DNA of 32,222 nucleotides from Rhodocyclaceae bacterium. GTDB lineage: Bacteria; Pseudomonadota; Gammaproteobacteria; Burkholderiales; Rhodocyclaceae. The notes under the pieces were generated by a model that saw only the letters and a list, made by a program, of their open reading frames with translations, ran no database searches and was not told the origin of the DNA. Within the stretch, counting starts at the first letter, position 1. Each line of letters begins with the position of its first letter. Shown piece by piece: positions 16,102 through 24,005 of this stretch. A program made the translations under genes and the position numbers. Location: NCBI GenBank assembly GCA_016791115.1, contig JAEUNL010000033.1, positions 1 through 32,222 of the forward strand, written 5' to 3'.

Positions 16102-16134
16102 GAATAACGTCGCGCAAGCGGCGTTATTCTTTTG
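16102..16134 (+). terminator. Intrinsic terminator of the mtk-ppc-mcl-ftfL operon
   Basis: GAATAACGTCGC (16102-16113) pairs with GCGGCGTTATTC (16118-16129) in a 12-bp stem with one G-U pair, closed by a GCAA tetraloop and followed by TTTTGGTT. It lies 28 bp after the ftfL stop. This is the clearest rho-independent terminator in the window. Confidence 0.92.
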
Positions 16135-16166
16135 GTTGTAGCCTCAAGGCTGCCCAGGACGGGCCG

Positions 16167-17357
16167 TTGATTCCGCATTCGAACGCCCGGATCTCCCTTT
16201 TGCAGGTGACTTACGGACTGCCACAACCGCCCGACGTACGCGCCAAGCAGACGTTGCGCATGCGCCGCTTTTTCATGGCGGCGGCCACCTATGGCGCGTG
16301 CGGACTTTTTGCGCAGACCTGTGCGTGGATGGGCTACCTGCCCGGCTGGCTGCCCGCATGGTGGTCGGGTGGCGTCCTCGTGGTCAATCTGGCGCTGTTC
16401 GTCGCCTTCCGCCGGGGATGGAATCTGCGATTCAGCGATCCCAGCCTGACCGAGCTGCAACTCGTGCTGTCGAATACCGCAGTGCTGGTGCTGATCTTTC
16501 ACGCCGGCGCGGCGCGGGCCGCCTTCCTGACGCTGCTCGTGGTGCCGCTGCTGTTCGGGGTGCTGCGCCTTCGCTCCCACCAGATGGCGCGTGTCGGCGC
16601 CTTCGGCGTGATCGGCTACGCAGTGTTGATCGCCGTGCTCGACATGCGTCAGCCGCGCGAAATCCGGCTTGGCGTCGAGATGCTCAACCTGCTGGCGTTA
16701 ACGCTGACAACGGTCTTCGTCTGCCTGCTCGGCGGTTATATCAGCAAGGTGCGCGCCGAACTTTCGCGCTCGGTTGCGACGATACGCGACATGGCCCAAC
16801 GCGACCCGCTCACCGGAGTATTCAACCGTGGCCACCTGATGGATGCGCTCGAGCGCGAGGTGGCACGTTGCGAGCGGCATGGCGGCCGCGGCTTGGCGGT
16901 GTGCATGGTCGATCTGGACTACTTCAAGCGCATCAACGATACCTACGGACACCCGGCCGGCGATGCGGTGCTGGTTGCGGTGGGGCGTTGCGTGTCGGAG
17001 TCGATCCGCGGATCGGATTACCTCGCCCGCCATGGCGGCGAGGAGTTCGTTGCGCTGCTCGAGGGCGATTCGGCCGAGCAGGCAAGCCTCGTGTGCGAGC
17101 GCATCCGCGGGCAGATCGGGCAGCTGCGCATGGCGGCACTGCAGGACACGGCGCTCAGTGCGTCGATCGGCGTCGCGGTATACGAGCCAGGTGACGACGC
17201 GGGCTCGCTGCTGGAACGGGCCGACAAGGCGCTCTACCAGGCCAAGGCGGAAGGACGCAATTGCGTACGTATGCTGTCGCTGGACGGCATCGGTGCGAGC
17301 CTGCTGGCTTCAGCGGCGACGTCCGGCATGGCATCTCCCGAGCGATGCTGCGCCTGA
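16167..17357 (+). CDS. Membrane-bound GGDEF diguanylate cyclase
   Basis: A 396-residue protein that would make cyclic di-GMP from two GTP. The N-terminal half (residues about 35-195) contains about six hydrophobic membrane segments with short loops and forms the sensor part. A short helix, AELSRSVATIRDMAQRDPLTGVFNRGHL, leads into the GGDEF domain. The active site reads GGEEF at 290-294, and the product-inhibition site RGSD (281-284) sits the usual five residues before it. The TTG at 16167 is the longest start; the GTG at 16206 or the ATG at 16260 are alternatives, and no start has a strong ribosome site. It follows the ftfL terminator, so it is probably transcribed separately. The signal sensed is unknown. 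Confidence 0.92.
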   Translation: MIPHSNARISLLQVTYGLPQPPDVRAKQTLRMRRFFMAAATYGACGLFAQTCAWMGYLPGWLPAWWSGGVLVVNLALFVAFRRGWNLRFSDPSLTELQLVLSNTAVLVLIFHAGAARAAFLTLLVVPLLFGVLRLRSHQMARVGAFGVIGYAVLIAVLDMRQPREIRLGVEMLNLLALTLTTVFVCLLGGYISKVRAELSRSVATIRDMAQRDPLTGVFNRGHLMDALEREVARCERHGGRGLAVCMVDLDYFKRINDTYGHPAGDAVLVAVGRCVSESIRGSDYLARHGGEEFVALLEGDSAEQASLVCERIRGQIGQLRMAALQDTALSASIGVAVYEPGDDAGSLLERADKALYQAKAEGRNCVRMLSLDGIGASLLASAATSGMASPERCCA

Positions 17358-17490
17358 ACTGCCCGACCGCTCCGGCTTGGCGTCAGTTGATCGGCCACCG
17401 GCCCGCGCCGTGCAGCACGGCGGCGCCTAATCCGTTTGCATGACACGCCTGCTTCTGGGAAGATGCGGCGGATTTCCATCGAGAGTCGCA

Positions 17491-18567
17491 ATGAGCGAAT
17501 CCTCCAACGCATTTCCCGGTGCCGGCCACGGTGACCTGACGATTCCCGCGCCATTTGAGAGCCGGGCCGAACCCGGCCGTCTGCCGTTCCATTTCAGCGG
17601 GCGCGGCGGCGAGTACTTCGGCATCTGGATCGTCAACCTGGTACTGACCATCCTCACGCTCGGCATCTACTCGGCGTGGGCCAAGGTGCGGCGCATGCAG
17701 TACTTCTACCGCAATACCACGCTGGCGGGCGCCAGCTTCGATTATCACGGCGATCCGAAGGCCATCCTCAAGGGGCGGCTGATCATCTTCGCGCTGCTGG
17801 TGGTCTATAACCTCACCATCGAGTTCGCACCGCTGATCGGCATCGCCATCTTTGTCGCCATTGCGCTGATCATGCCCAACCTGCTGCTGCGCTCGCTGCG
17901 CTTTCGCGCAGTCAACACGAGCTGGTCAGGTCTGCGCTTCGGCTTCGACGGCGACCAGGCCGGCGCCTACAAGGTATTCCTGGCGTGGCCGATCCTCGCG
18001 GTCATTACGCTGTATCTGCTCGCGCCGATGTGGCACCAGCGCATGAAGGCCTACCAGCACAATTTTGCGCGCTTCGGCGCGACGCGCTTCGCCTTCGATG
18101 CGCCGGTCGGCGGCTTCTATCGCGTCTACCTGCTGGCCTTCGGCGTGCTGATTCTCGGCGGCATCGTGGTCGGGATCATCGTCGGCCTGGGTTCCGTGAC
18201 CAGCCCGATCGTGGCCGGCATCGCGCCGCTGGTGCTGGTCGGGCTCATGCTCTTCATCCAGCCCTTCCTTATGGCGCGGCTGCAGAACCTGGTATGGAAC
18301 CACACGCAGGTCGGCAATCACCGCTTCGAGAGCCGCGTCGAAAGCGGTCGCCTGTTCTGGATCGTGTTCACCAACCTGCTCGGCATCGTGTTCACGCTCG
18401 GCCTGTTCCAGCCCTTCGCCGCGATCCGGCTGGCGCGCTATCGCATCGAGTCCATGTCGCTGCTCGCCGCGGGGCCGATCGACGAATTCGTCGCCGGGCA
18501 GCAGGAGGCGGTCGCCGCTACCGGTGAAGGCGCGGCCGACCTGTTCGACATCGACATTGGCCTGTGA
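17491..18567 (+). CDS. DUF898 (YjgN-family) multi-pass membrane protein
   Basis: A 358-residue inner-membrane protein of the YjgN/DUF898 family. After a soluble N-terminus of about 40 residues comes FHFSGRGGEYFGIWIVNLVLTILTLGIYSAWAKVRRMQYFYRNTTLAG, the family signature. A related block recurs at the end (ESGRLFWIVFTNLLGIVFTLGLFQPFAAIRLARYRIE), so the protein looks like an internally duplicated fold of six or so membrane helices. The ATG at 17491 is chosen over an in-frame ATG at 17440, whose extra residues look non-coding. The M48 protease gene starts 5 bp after its stop, and this pairing is common (family knowledge). Function unknown. Confidence 0.88.
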   Translation: MSESSNAFPGAGHGDLTIPAPFESRAEPGRLPFHFSGRGGEYFGIWIVNLVLTILTLGIYSAWAKVRRMQYFYRNTTLAGASFDYHGDPKAILKGRLIIFALLVVYNLTIEFAPLIGIAIFVAIALIMPNLLLRSLRFRAVNTSWSGLRFGFDGDQAGAYKVFLAWPILAVITLYLLAPMWHQRMKAYQHNFARFGATRFAFDAPVGGFYRVYLLAFGVLILGGIVVGIIVGLGSVTSPIVAGIAPLVLVGLMLFIQPFLMARLQNLVWNHTQVGNHRFESRVESGRLFWIVFTNLLGIVFTLGLFQPFAAIRLARYRIESMSLLAAGPIDEFVAGQQEAVAATGEGAADLFDIDIGL

Positions 18568-18571
18568 GCCC

Positions 18572-19603
18572 GTGAGCGGCAACGATTCGTCTCCGGCCGC
18601 GCCGGCGGTCGACGCGGTGTACTTCGACGGGCGCAGCACGAAGCGGCACGCGGTGCGCCTCACGCTGTCGGGCGATGTGCTGCACATGCAGGGCGACTCT
18701 GCCGCGCGCGAAGCGCCGCTCGCCGTGCTGCGCATTTCCGAGCCGATGGGTGCGGCTCCGCGGCTGATCACCTTTGGCGACGGTGCCTATTGCGAAGTGC
18801 GAGACCATACCGCGCTGGCGCATCTGCTCGCCGCGAGCGGCCACCGTGACCGGGCGCACATCCGCTGGCAGTTCGACCTGCGCATGGTGCTGGCGAGCTG
18901 TGCCCTGTTCCTCGTGCTGACGCTCGCCGGCTACTACATCGGGCTGCCGCTCGCCGCGGAACTCGCCGCACCCGCGGTACCCGCCGGCGTGCGCCAGGCG
19001 ATCTCGGAGCAGACGCTGGAACTCATCGACGGCGGCATGCTCTCCGCCTCGAAGCTCGCACCCGAGCGCACCGAACCGATCGTTCGCCGCTTTGCCGCAA
19101 TGCGTGCGCCAGGCGGTCAGGTGGTCGGTCATCGCGTGCTGTTCCGCGATGGCGGTGCGTTCGGCGCCAACGCTTTTGCGCTGCCCGACGGCACGCTGGT
19201 GGTGACGGACCAACTCGTGCAACTGGCAGCGAACGATGACGAAGTGCTCGCCGTGCTGACCCACGAACTCGGCCATGCCGCGCGCCACCACGGCCTGCGC
19301 ATGGTGCTGCAGGGGTCGCTGGTCGGGCTGTTCCTCACCTGGTATATCGGCGACGCGAGCACGCTGCTCGCCGCCGCGCCGGCGGCATTGCTCCAGGCGC
19401 GCTATTCGCGCGGCATGGAAAGCGAAGCCGACACCTGGGGTGCCGCCATGCTGCGCGAGAACGGCATGTCGCCGGGCCTGCTTGCCAGCATCCTGGAGCG
19501 GCTCGAATCAGCGCATCGCGGCAAGGGCATCGACGTGCCGGAATACCTCAACAGCCATCCCGAGACCGAAGCGCGCATTCGCGCCCTGCGCGGCGCGTCC
19601 TGA
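18572..19603 (+). CDS. M48-family membrane metalloprotease
   Basis: A 343-residue zinc protease. The N-terminal 90 residues form a soluble domain (VDAVYFDGRSTKRHAVRLTLSG...), followed by one membrane segment (MVLASCALFLVLTLAGYYIGLPLA) and then the peptidase domain. The metal motif HELGH is at 231-235, and the third ligand is in MESEAD (E283). A further hydrophobic stretch after the HExxH could be a second membrane helix. The GTG at 18572 is chosen because it lies 5 bp past the DUF898 stop, and residues encoded before it do not fit the family. The tight spacing implies co-translation with the DUF898 protein. The substrate is unknown; OmpA/HtpX-like quality control is one possibility. Confidence 0.88.
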   Translation: MSGNDSSPAAPAVDAVYFDGRSTKRHAVRLTLSGDVLHMQGDSAAREAPLAVLRISEPMGAAPRLITFGDGAYCEVRDHTALAHLLAASGHRDRAHIRWQFDLRMVLASCALFLVLTLAGYYIGLPLAAELAAPAVPAGVRQAISEQTLELIDGGMLSASKLAPERTEPIVRRFAAMRAPGGQVVGHRVLFRDGGAFGANAFALPDGTLVVTDQLVQLAANDDEVLAVLTHELGHAARHHGLRMVLQGSLVGLFLTWYIGDASTLLAAAPAALLQARYSRGMESEADTWGAAMLRENGMSPGLLASILERLESAHRGKGIDVPEYLNSHPETEARIRALRGAS

Positions 19604-19903
19604 TCCGCTGCAGCTGCACCGCCCGAAATCCCCGCGGATTTCCGATTGCGGCGTCGCCTGCCGTGAGACGGCCGGCGACGCCACCCCGATGCATTCGCAG
19701 TGCGTGCCGAGATTGAGGTGCCCGTCGGCGTTGAAGCGCAGTCGCCCGTCGGGCGCGCCGCTGGCGCGGCAGGCTGCAACGCATTCGCCCACGCGCGTCC
19801 ACGCGCTGTATGCGATCAGGGCGAGCGCCGCGGACGCTGCCACGGCGAGCAGCCAGCGCAGTACGCGGCGTTCGACGCGAGAGGCGGGCAGGGGCGGTCG
19901 CAT
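19508..19903 (-). CDS. Small membrane-anchored Cys-containing protein (hypothetical)
   Basis: A possible 131-residue protein. From the ATG at 19903 it reads MRPPLPASRVERRVLRW, then one membrane segment (LLAVAASAALALIAYSAW), then VGECVAACRASGAPDGRLRF...GTHCECIG with a CxxxC and a CxC pair. Codons in the first 80 positions are strongly GC at the third base, as in real genes here. The last 30 or so codons run antisense to the 3' end of the M48 gene, and the composition there becomes less convincing, so the true end may be affected by a frameshift or the overlap may be real. No ribosome site is seen. I do not recognise the family. Confidence 0.45.
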   Translation of the reverse strand: MRPPLPASRVERRVLRWLLAVAASAALALIAYSAWTRVGECVAACRASGAPDGRLRFNADGHLNLGTHCECIGVASPAVSRQATPQSEIRGDFGRCSCSGSGRAAQGANARFGLGMAVEVFRHVDALAAMR

Positions 19904-20072
19904 GGTGCCGTGGCAGTTCAGTTCGGGCGGCAGTTCAGGCAGCACCGGCCTGGAACCCGCATGGATATTGGGCTGCAGCCATGCATGCCGCGGGATCGCC
20001 GAACCATGCGCCGGTCGGGCTAGTGGCGCTGTGGGCCTGCGGGATTGGACGGCGGCAAGGGTCACCCGTCGC

Positions 20073-20498
20073 TCACGCCATGTGGTGGATGTGCATTGCG
20101 GCGACCACCCACAGCACGATGAGAACGGCATTGCTCGCGGCGAAGGCCGCCAGCCGATGCAACACGTTGTTGTAGCCGAGGTGGATCAGGCCGTGCAGCA
20201 TGCGCAAGGCCACGTAGTTCCAGGCCAGCGCGAGGGCCGTCGGCGTGACCCCACGCACCGTGAAGAGCATCAGGCATGCCACGTAGAACAGCACTGGCAG
20301 TTCGAGCAGGTTCATGTAGTTGCGGTTCGGCAACCGTACCGACTCCGGCACGGCAGCCGACTCGCCGAGGCGGAAATCCGACGCACGCACTTCGCCGCGC
20401 CGTGCCGCGCGGATGCGCACCACGGGCAGGATGGACAGCACGCCGAAGGTCCACGTGGCGAGCGCAAACAGCGGATAGAGGATGGCGATCTGATCCAC
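20073..20498 (-). CDS. MAPEG-family membrane protein
   Basis: A 141-residue protein with four membrane segments in the MAPEG pattern. It begins VDQIAILYPLFALATWTFGVLSILPVVRIRAARRGEV and continues with NRNYMNLLELPVLFYVACLMLFTVRG, the N-x-x-E-x-P motif typical of the superfamily. Later blocks are WNYVALRMLHGLIHLGYNNVLHRLAAF. MAPEG enzymes act on glutathione and eicosanoid-like or lipophilic substrates; bacterial members of this type are mostly uncharacterised. The start is taken as the GTG at 20498, with CGGAG upstream. It stands about 190 bp past norD, with a hairpin between them, so it may be a separate unit. Confidence 0.8.
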   Translation of the reverse strand: MDQIAILYPLFALATWTFGVLSILPVVRIRAARRGEVRASDFRLGESAAVPESVRLPNRNYMNLLELPVLFYVACLMLFTVRGVTPTALALAWNYVALRMLHGLIHLGYNNVLHRLAAFAASNAVLIVLWVVAAMHIHHMA

Positions 20499-20600
20499 GG
20501 CATCACTCCGGATTTCGTTCGGTTGCGATGCTACGCCAGTTGTGCAGCGTCGTCGCCGGAGGGCCGCACGCACAGTCTTGCGGCAGCATGCCTTGCCGGA

Positions 20601-20638
20601 GAGGCACGCAGGGCTTGCCGCGCGCGGCAGCCTGCCTC
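20601..20638 (-). terminator. Hairpin downstream of norD
   Basis: GAGGCA (20601-20606) and TGCCTC (20633-20638) close a long stem that also contains GCCGCG/CGCGGC at its tip. It lies about 50 bp past the norD stop. No T-run follows on the minus strand, so termination is uncertain; it could mark the end of the nor cluster or protect its 3' end. Confidence 0.4.
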
Positions 20639-20690
20639 TGGATGTCCGATAGGTGCGCCTCTTCGGGTGGCAGTGCGCCGCGCCGGTTTG

Positions 20691-22514
20691 CTACTGTTCG
20701 CGCAGTTGCGCGTAGAGCAGCGGCAGGCGCTTGGGCAGTTCCTCGGGCTGGCGCAGGATGGTGAAACCGGCCGGGCCGAACAGGTGGGGCAGGTAGTCGG
20801 CGCCTTCGCGGTCGATCGTGACGCAGAAAGGCTTGAGGCCCTGCTTGCGCGCCTCGATCAGGCTCATGCGCGTGTCCTCGATCGCGTAGCGACCTTCGTA
20901 GTGGTCGTAGTCGTTCGGCTTGCCGTCGGAGAGGATCAGCAGCAGGCGCTGCGCATTGCGTTGCTCGCCGAGGATGCGCGAGGCCATGCGGATCGCTGCG
21001 CCCATGCGCGTGTAGTAGCCGGGCTTGAGCGCGCCGATGCGTCCGCGCGCCGCAGCATCGAAAGGCTCGCCGAACTCCTTGATGGTGTGCAGGCGCACGT
21101 TGTCGCGTTTGAGCGATGAGAATCCGACCATGCCGAAGGCGTCACCGGTGGCGGCGAGCGCCTCGCCGAACAGCATCAGCGAATCGCGGATCACATCGAT
21201 CACGCGGTGTTGGTTCGAAACATAGGCATCGGTCGACAGCGATAGATCGGCGAGTACCAGGCAGGCCATGTCCCGCGTGTTGCGCACTTGCGCGAGGTAG
21301 CCGCCCTCGGCGCCGCTGTGGCCGGCCAGTCGGTCGGCGCTGCTGCGCACGCAGGCGTCGACGTCGAGTTCGCTGCCGTCGGGCTGGTTCTTGAGCCAGG
21401 TGCGCGCCGGTGCGAGGGCGGCAAACTGCGCGCGCAGTCGCTTGGCGGTGCGGCGCAGGTGCGGCGGCACCGGCCCCGGTTGCGCGTCGCGCGCCAGCAT
21501 CGGCTGGATGCGGCAGTAGTCGGGCCGCATGAGGTGTTTGCGGTAGTCCCATTCGGGTACCAGGATGCCGGGACCGAGCGGCAGGTCGTCGGCGGCCGCA
21601 CTCGGCAGGTCGAGGTCGAAGCGCACGCGCGAGGCACCGGCCTTGCCGCCGCGCTGGATCGCGAGTTCGTCCATCTCGTCGGCGGCGCGCACTGCATCCT
21701 CGTTCTCGTCGTCGTCGTGCGGGCGATTGACCTTGATGTACTCGGCCCAGGAAAGCAGGCTCTCGGCGCGGAACATGAGCAGGAACCCGTCCTTGCCGTC
21801 GCCGTGCTCGACGCGCTTGGCGCGCCGGCGCTTCGTGCCGCCGTCCTGCGATTTGCCGCCGCCGCCTTCAGGCGCGGCATCGCCGGATCGCGGCGCCTCT
21901 GCCGTGCGCGGCGGCTGCGGCACCAGCCAAAGCGGCACCGGCTGGGGAGGACGCTTGGCCGACGGCAGCATGGCGATCGTACCCGGCTGGCGCAACGCGG
22001 CGCGGATCGCGTTCTCGGCTTGCGATTCGTCGCGCGGCAGCTTGTCCGGCGCGATCCGCAATGCAATGGCCGCTTCGACCAGGCGCTCGTATCGTTCGCG
22101 CAGACCGGGGTAGCGTTTCAGCACGGCGAGGGTGGCCTGCTGGTTGCCGGAAAGCCAGTCGTCACCCGGCCGATGTTCCGCCGCGACTGCCGCAAGCCAC
22201 AGGTAGAGATCGCGGTTCAGCGTCGTGTCGGCGAACAGCGCGATGCGCGGGGGCAGGCGCAGCGTTTCCTCGTCGCGCGTGGCGGGGGCGTTGCGCTCGC
22301 CGCTGCCGGCAATGCGTTCGAGCCAGCGACGGCGCGCGCCGTGTGCCTCGTCCTGCGACGCGGCAACGCGCAGCCCGGCATCGCCGCCCATGGCACGGAA
22401 CATCACGCCGAGCGTCTTTTCCACCATTGCGAGTTCCACTGCGGCGGCGGCGTGCTCGCGCGACGCCGCGCGCGAGATCAGCTTGTGCCAGAGTTCGCCG
22501 ACGTATTCTTCCAC
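20691..22514 (-). CDS. norD: NorD-type von Willebrand factor A protein
   Basis: A 607-residue protein with a C-terminal VWA domain. The metal-dependent adhesion motif DLSLS is at residues 423-427 (LVLADLSLSTDAYVSNQHRVIDVIRDSLMLFGEAL), and the C-terminus KPFCVTIDREGADYLPHLFGPAGFTILRQP is typical of NorD/CbbO. NorD works with the AAA+ ATPase NorQ to mature or insert cofactors into cytochrome-c nitric oxide reductase; the related CbbQO pair activates Rubisco. The frame is open far upstream, but the GTG at 22514 gives the family start (VEEYVGELWHKLI) and overlaps the stop of the 4Fe-4S gene (TAGTG), with AAGGAA upstream. Last gene of the leftward cluster. Confidence 0.88.
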   Translation of the reverse strand: MEEYVGELWHKLISRAASREHAAAAVELAMVEKTLGVMFRAMGGDAGLRVAASQDEAHGARRRWLERIAGSGERNAPATRDEETLRLPPRIALFADTTLNRDLYLWLAAVAAEHRPGDDWLSGNQQATLAVLKRYPGLRERYERLVEAAIALRIAPDKLPRDESQAENAIRAALRQPGTIAMLPSAKRPPQPVPLWLVPQPPRTAEAPRSGDAAPEGGGGKSQDGGTKRRRAKRVEHGDGKDGFLLMFRAESLLSWAEYIKVNRPHDDDENEDAVRAADEMDELAIQRGGKAGASRVRFDLDLPSAAADDLPLGPGILVPEWDYRKHLMRPDYCRIQPMLARDAQPGPVPPHLRRTAKRLRAQFAALAPARTWLKNQPDGSELDVDACVRSSADRLAGHSGAEGGYLAQVRNTRDMACLVLADLSLSTDAYVSNQHRVIDVIRDSLMLFGEALAATGDAFGMVGFSSLKRDNVRLHTIKEFGEPFDAAARGRIGALKPGYYTRMGAAIRMASRILGEQRNAQRLLLILSDGKPNDYDHYEGRYAIEDTRMSLIEARKQGLKPFCVTIDREGADYLPHLFGPAGFTILRQPEELPKRLPLLYAQLREQ

Positions 22515-23533
22515 TACGCCGATTCCTTCCTCGAACCGGTGAGTCCCATGGTGGCCTCGTTGCGGCGTGCCGCCTCGTCGCTCACCCAGGTAAGCAGCGA
22601 ACCGTGCGGGTTGTGGCGCTGCACCGTTTCGCAGGCGGCAACGCATTGCGCACATTGCGTGCAGGTGAACATCGCCTGCTTGACGTTGCGCGGCTTCAGG
22701 CGCATCGGGCAGACGTGGTCGCAGGCCGAATAGCAGCTTGCGCAATCGGCCGCGCGCTCGCGCCGGAAACCGACCACCATCGCGTCGCGATTGCTCATCC
22801 AGGCCAAGCTCTGGAAGAGGCCGACGGCGCAGGCATAGCGGCAGAACAGGTGGCGCGCAAAGAGAAATTCGATCGACAGTAGCGCGGTGCCCGCCGTGAT
22901 GAAGATCGTCTGATTGCGCGTCGGCGTGCCGTGCAGCAGGTTGCCGTAGACCTCGAACGGCGGCAGCAGGTAGGTGAGCAGCACGACCGCCCAGAGGAAG
23001 GCGAAGGCGATCGCGCAAGGCACGACGACGAACCACCAGCGCGCGTCGTAACGCGTGCTCGTGCCGTCGGGGTTGCGTGCCGGCACCGGCCGCTTGTCCC
23101 AGATGCTGTGCTTGCCGCTAGCGCGCCGCATCAGGCGGTTGATCGTCTCGACCACCGAAAAATGGGGGCACAGCCAGCCGCAATAGAGGCGGCCCCAACG
23201 CCATGCGACATAGAGCAACGCGCCGCCCACCGCGAGGATCGGCACGAACACGCGCAACAGGACATCGAGCCCGGCTTCGAGTGCGCTGCTGCGTCCGCTG
23301 CTCAGGCTCTCCAGCCCGGCCTGCCAGGGATGGCCGAGCAGCCAGGCGTGGCCGGCAACGAGGTCATAGCGCAGCAGGTCGAATACCGGCGCCATGATGA
23401 AAAGCATGAAAAAGGAGGCCTGCGCGAGCAGCCGCGCCGCCTGGCGCTCGCTCTTGCGCACCGCTTCCGGGTTGGCCGTGCCGACCGGCACCAGCGGAAT
23501 CACGCGCCGCACGTTGGTCGCCGGCTCAGCCAT
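22514..23533 (-). CDS. Membrane 4Fe-4S protein, NapH/CcoG-like
   Basis: A 339-residue protein with about five membrane segments and cysteine motifs of the NapH/NosR/CcoG group. It has CGWLCP at 118-123 and CRYAC at 231-235, then two ferredoxin-type clusters: C264-x2-C267-x3-C271-x3-C275 and C291-x2-C294-x2-C297-x3-C301. Such proteins pass electrons across or near the membrane or help metal-centre assembly. It lies in the norQ-norD cluster, and its stop overlaps the norD start. The ATG at 23533 has no normal ribosome site: the whole 78-bp gap to the upstream gene is the inverted-repeat element described at 23536. The role in NO reductase maturation is inferred from context. Confidence 0.88.
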   Translation of the reverse strand: MAEPATNVRRVIPLVPVGTANPEAVRKSERQAARLLAQASFFMLFIMAPVFDLLRYDLVAGHAWLLGHPWQAGLESLSSGRSSALEAGLDVLLRVFVPILAVGGALLYVAWRWGRLYCGWLCPHFSVVETINRLMRRASGKHSIWDKRPVPARNPDGTSTRYDARWWFVVVPCAIAFAFLWAVVLLTYLLPPFEVYGNLLHGTPTRNQTIFITAGTALLSIEFLFARHLFCRYACAVGLFQSLAWMSNRDAMVVGFRRERAADCASCYSACDHVCPMRLKPRNVKQAMFTCTQCAQCVAACETVQRHNPHGSLLTWVSDEAARRNEATMGLTGSRKESA

Positions 23534-23535
23534 CG

Positions 23536-23608
23536 CAGTACGCGCCGGGCCGTTCCAAGCGTACTGACGCCCCCTCGGGGGGCCGCGAACGCAGTGAGCG
23601 TGGGGGTC
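23536..23608 (-). repeat. 73-bp intergenic inverted-repeat element, copy 2
   Basis: Near-identical to 3510-3582 and in the same orientation relative to the flanking genes. CAGTACGC (23536-23543) pairs with GCGTACTG in an 8-bp stem, next to the C5/G5 hairpin of the CCCCCTCGGGGGG block and the conserved AACGCAGTGAGCG end. It fills the gap between two genes of the nor cluster, stopping 2 bp before the ATG of the 4Fe-4S gene. Confidence 0.85.
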
Positions 23609-23611
23609 GTT

Positions 23612-24001
23612 TCATTTCTTGCCGATCAGCGGAAACACGTAGAGTTTGCCCGACATAGCCTTGGCCAGCCCCAGCATGCCGAACATGATCAGCGTCGAGT
23701 GGATCAGCGTGAAGTAGAGCACCACGATGACCCAGGTCCACGCCCAGTCGAGGCCGCCGGCGAGGATCACGAGCGTGACGGCGACGACGATCGCTGCCCC
23801 GCCGATCAGGCTCACGTAGAAGGTCTGGTCGAGGTGGCAGCGCGCCAGCGGCGGCGCATCGCGATGATGCCGATGCCATAGCCACGCGAGCACCAGGAAG
23901 GCGAGGCCGGGTGCGAGCATCAGGTTCACCAGATACATCGACTCCGCCATGACCGCGATGCGGTAACCGGGTACGTCGGCGGGATCGCTGCGTTCGGCCA
24001 T
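23612..24001 (-). CDS. Small membrane protein of nor cluster
   Basis: A 129-residue protein with three membrane segments: YLVNLMLAPGLAFLVLAWLW, VSLIGGAAIVVAVTLVILAGGL and WTWVIVVLYFTLIHSTLIMFGMLGLAKAM. It ends LYVFPLIGKK, recalling the small DUF4870-like proteins. A His-rich loop (HRHHRDAPPLARCHLDQ) follows the first segment. I cannot name it further. Its start lies 4 bp after the norQ stop, and the 4Fe-4S gene follows, so it belongs to the same transcript and presumably to the same membrane process. Confidence 0.75.
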   Translation of the reverse strand: MAERSDPADVPGYRIAVMAESMYLVNLMLAPGLAFLVLAWLWHRHHRDAPPLARCHLDQTFYVSLIGGAAIVVAVTLVILAGGLDWAWTWVIVVLYFTLIHSTLIMFGMLGLAKAMSGKLYVFPLIGKK

Positions 24002-24005
24002 GGGC

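Noticed and set aside
14346..16580. Long minus-strand open frame antisense to ftfL
   Set aside because: It lies opposite a certain FtfL gene, crosses its terminator, and its translation is low-complexity (His, Arg, Asp-rich).
20574..20690. Third copy of the 130-bp repeat downstream of norD
   Set aside because: Some words are shared (GGCAAGGCATG-like, GCGTGCGG), but they do not align in order with the two clear copies.
22515..23036. N-terminal extension of NorD
   Set aside because: The frame is open through the 4Fe-4S gene, but the residues are Arg/Ala-rich shadow sequence. The GTG at 22514 overlaps the upstream stop and matches the family start.
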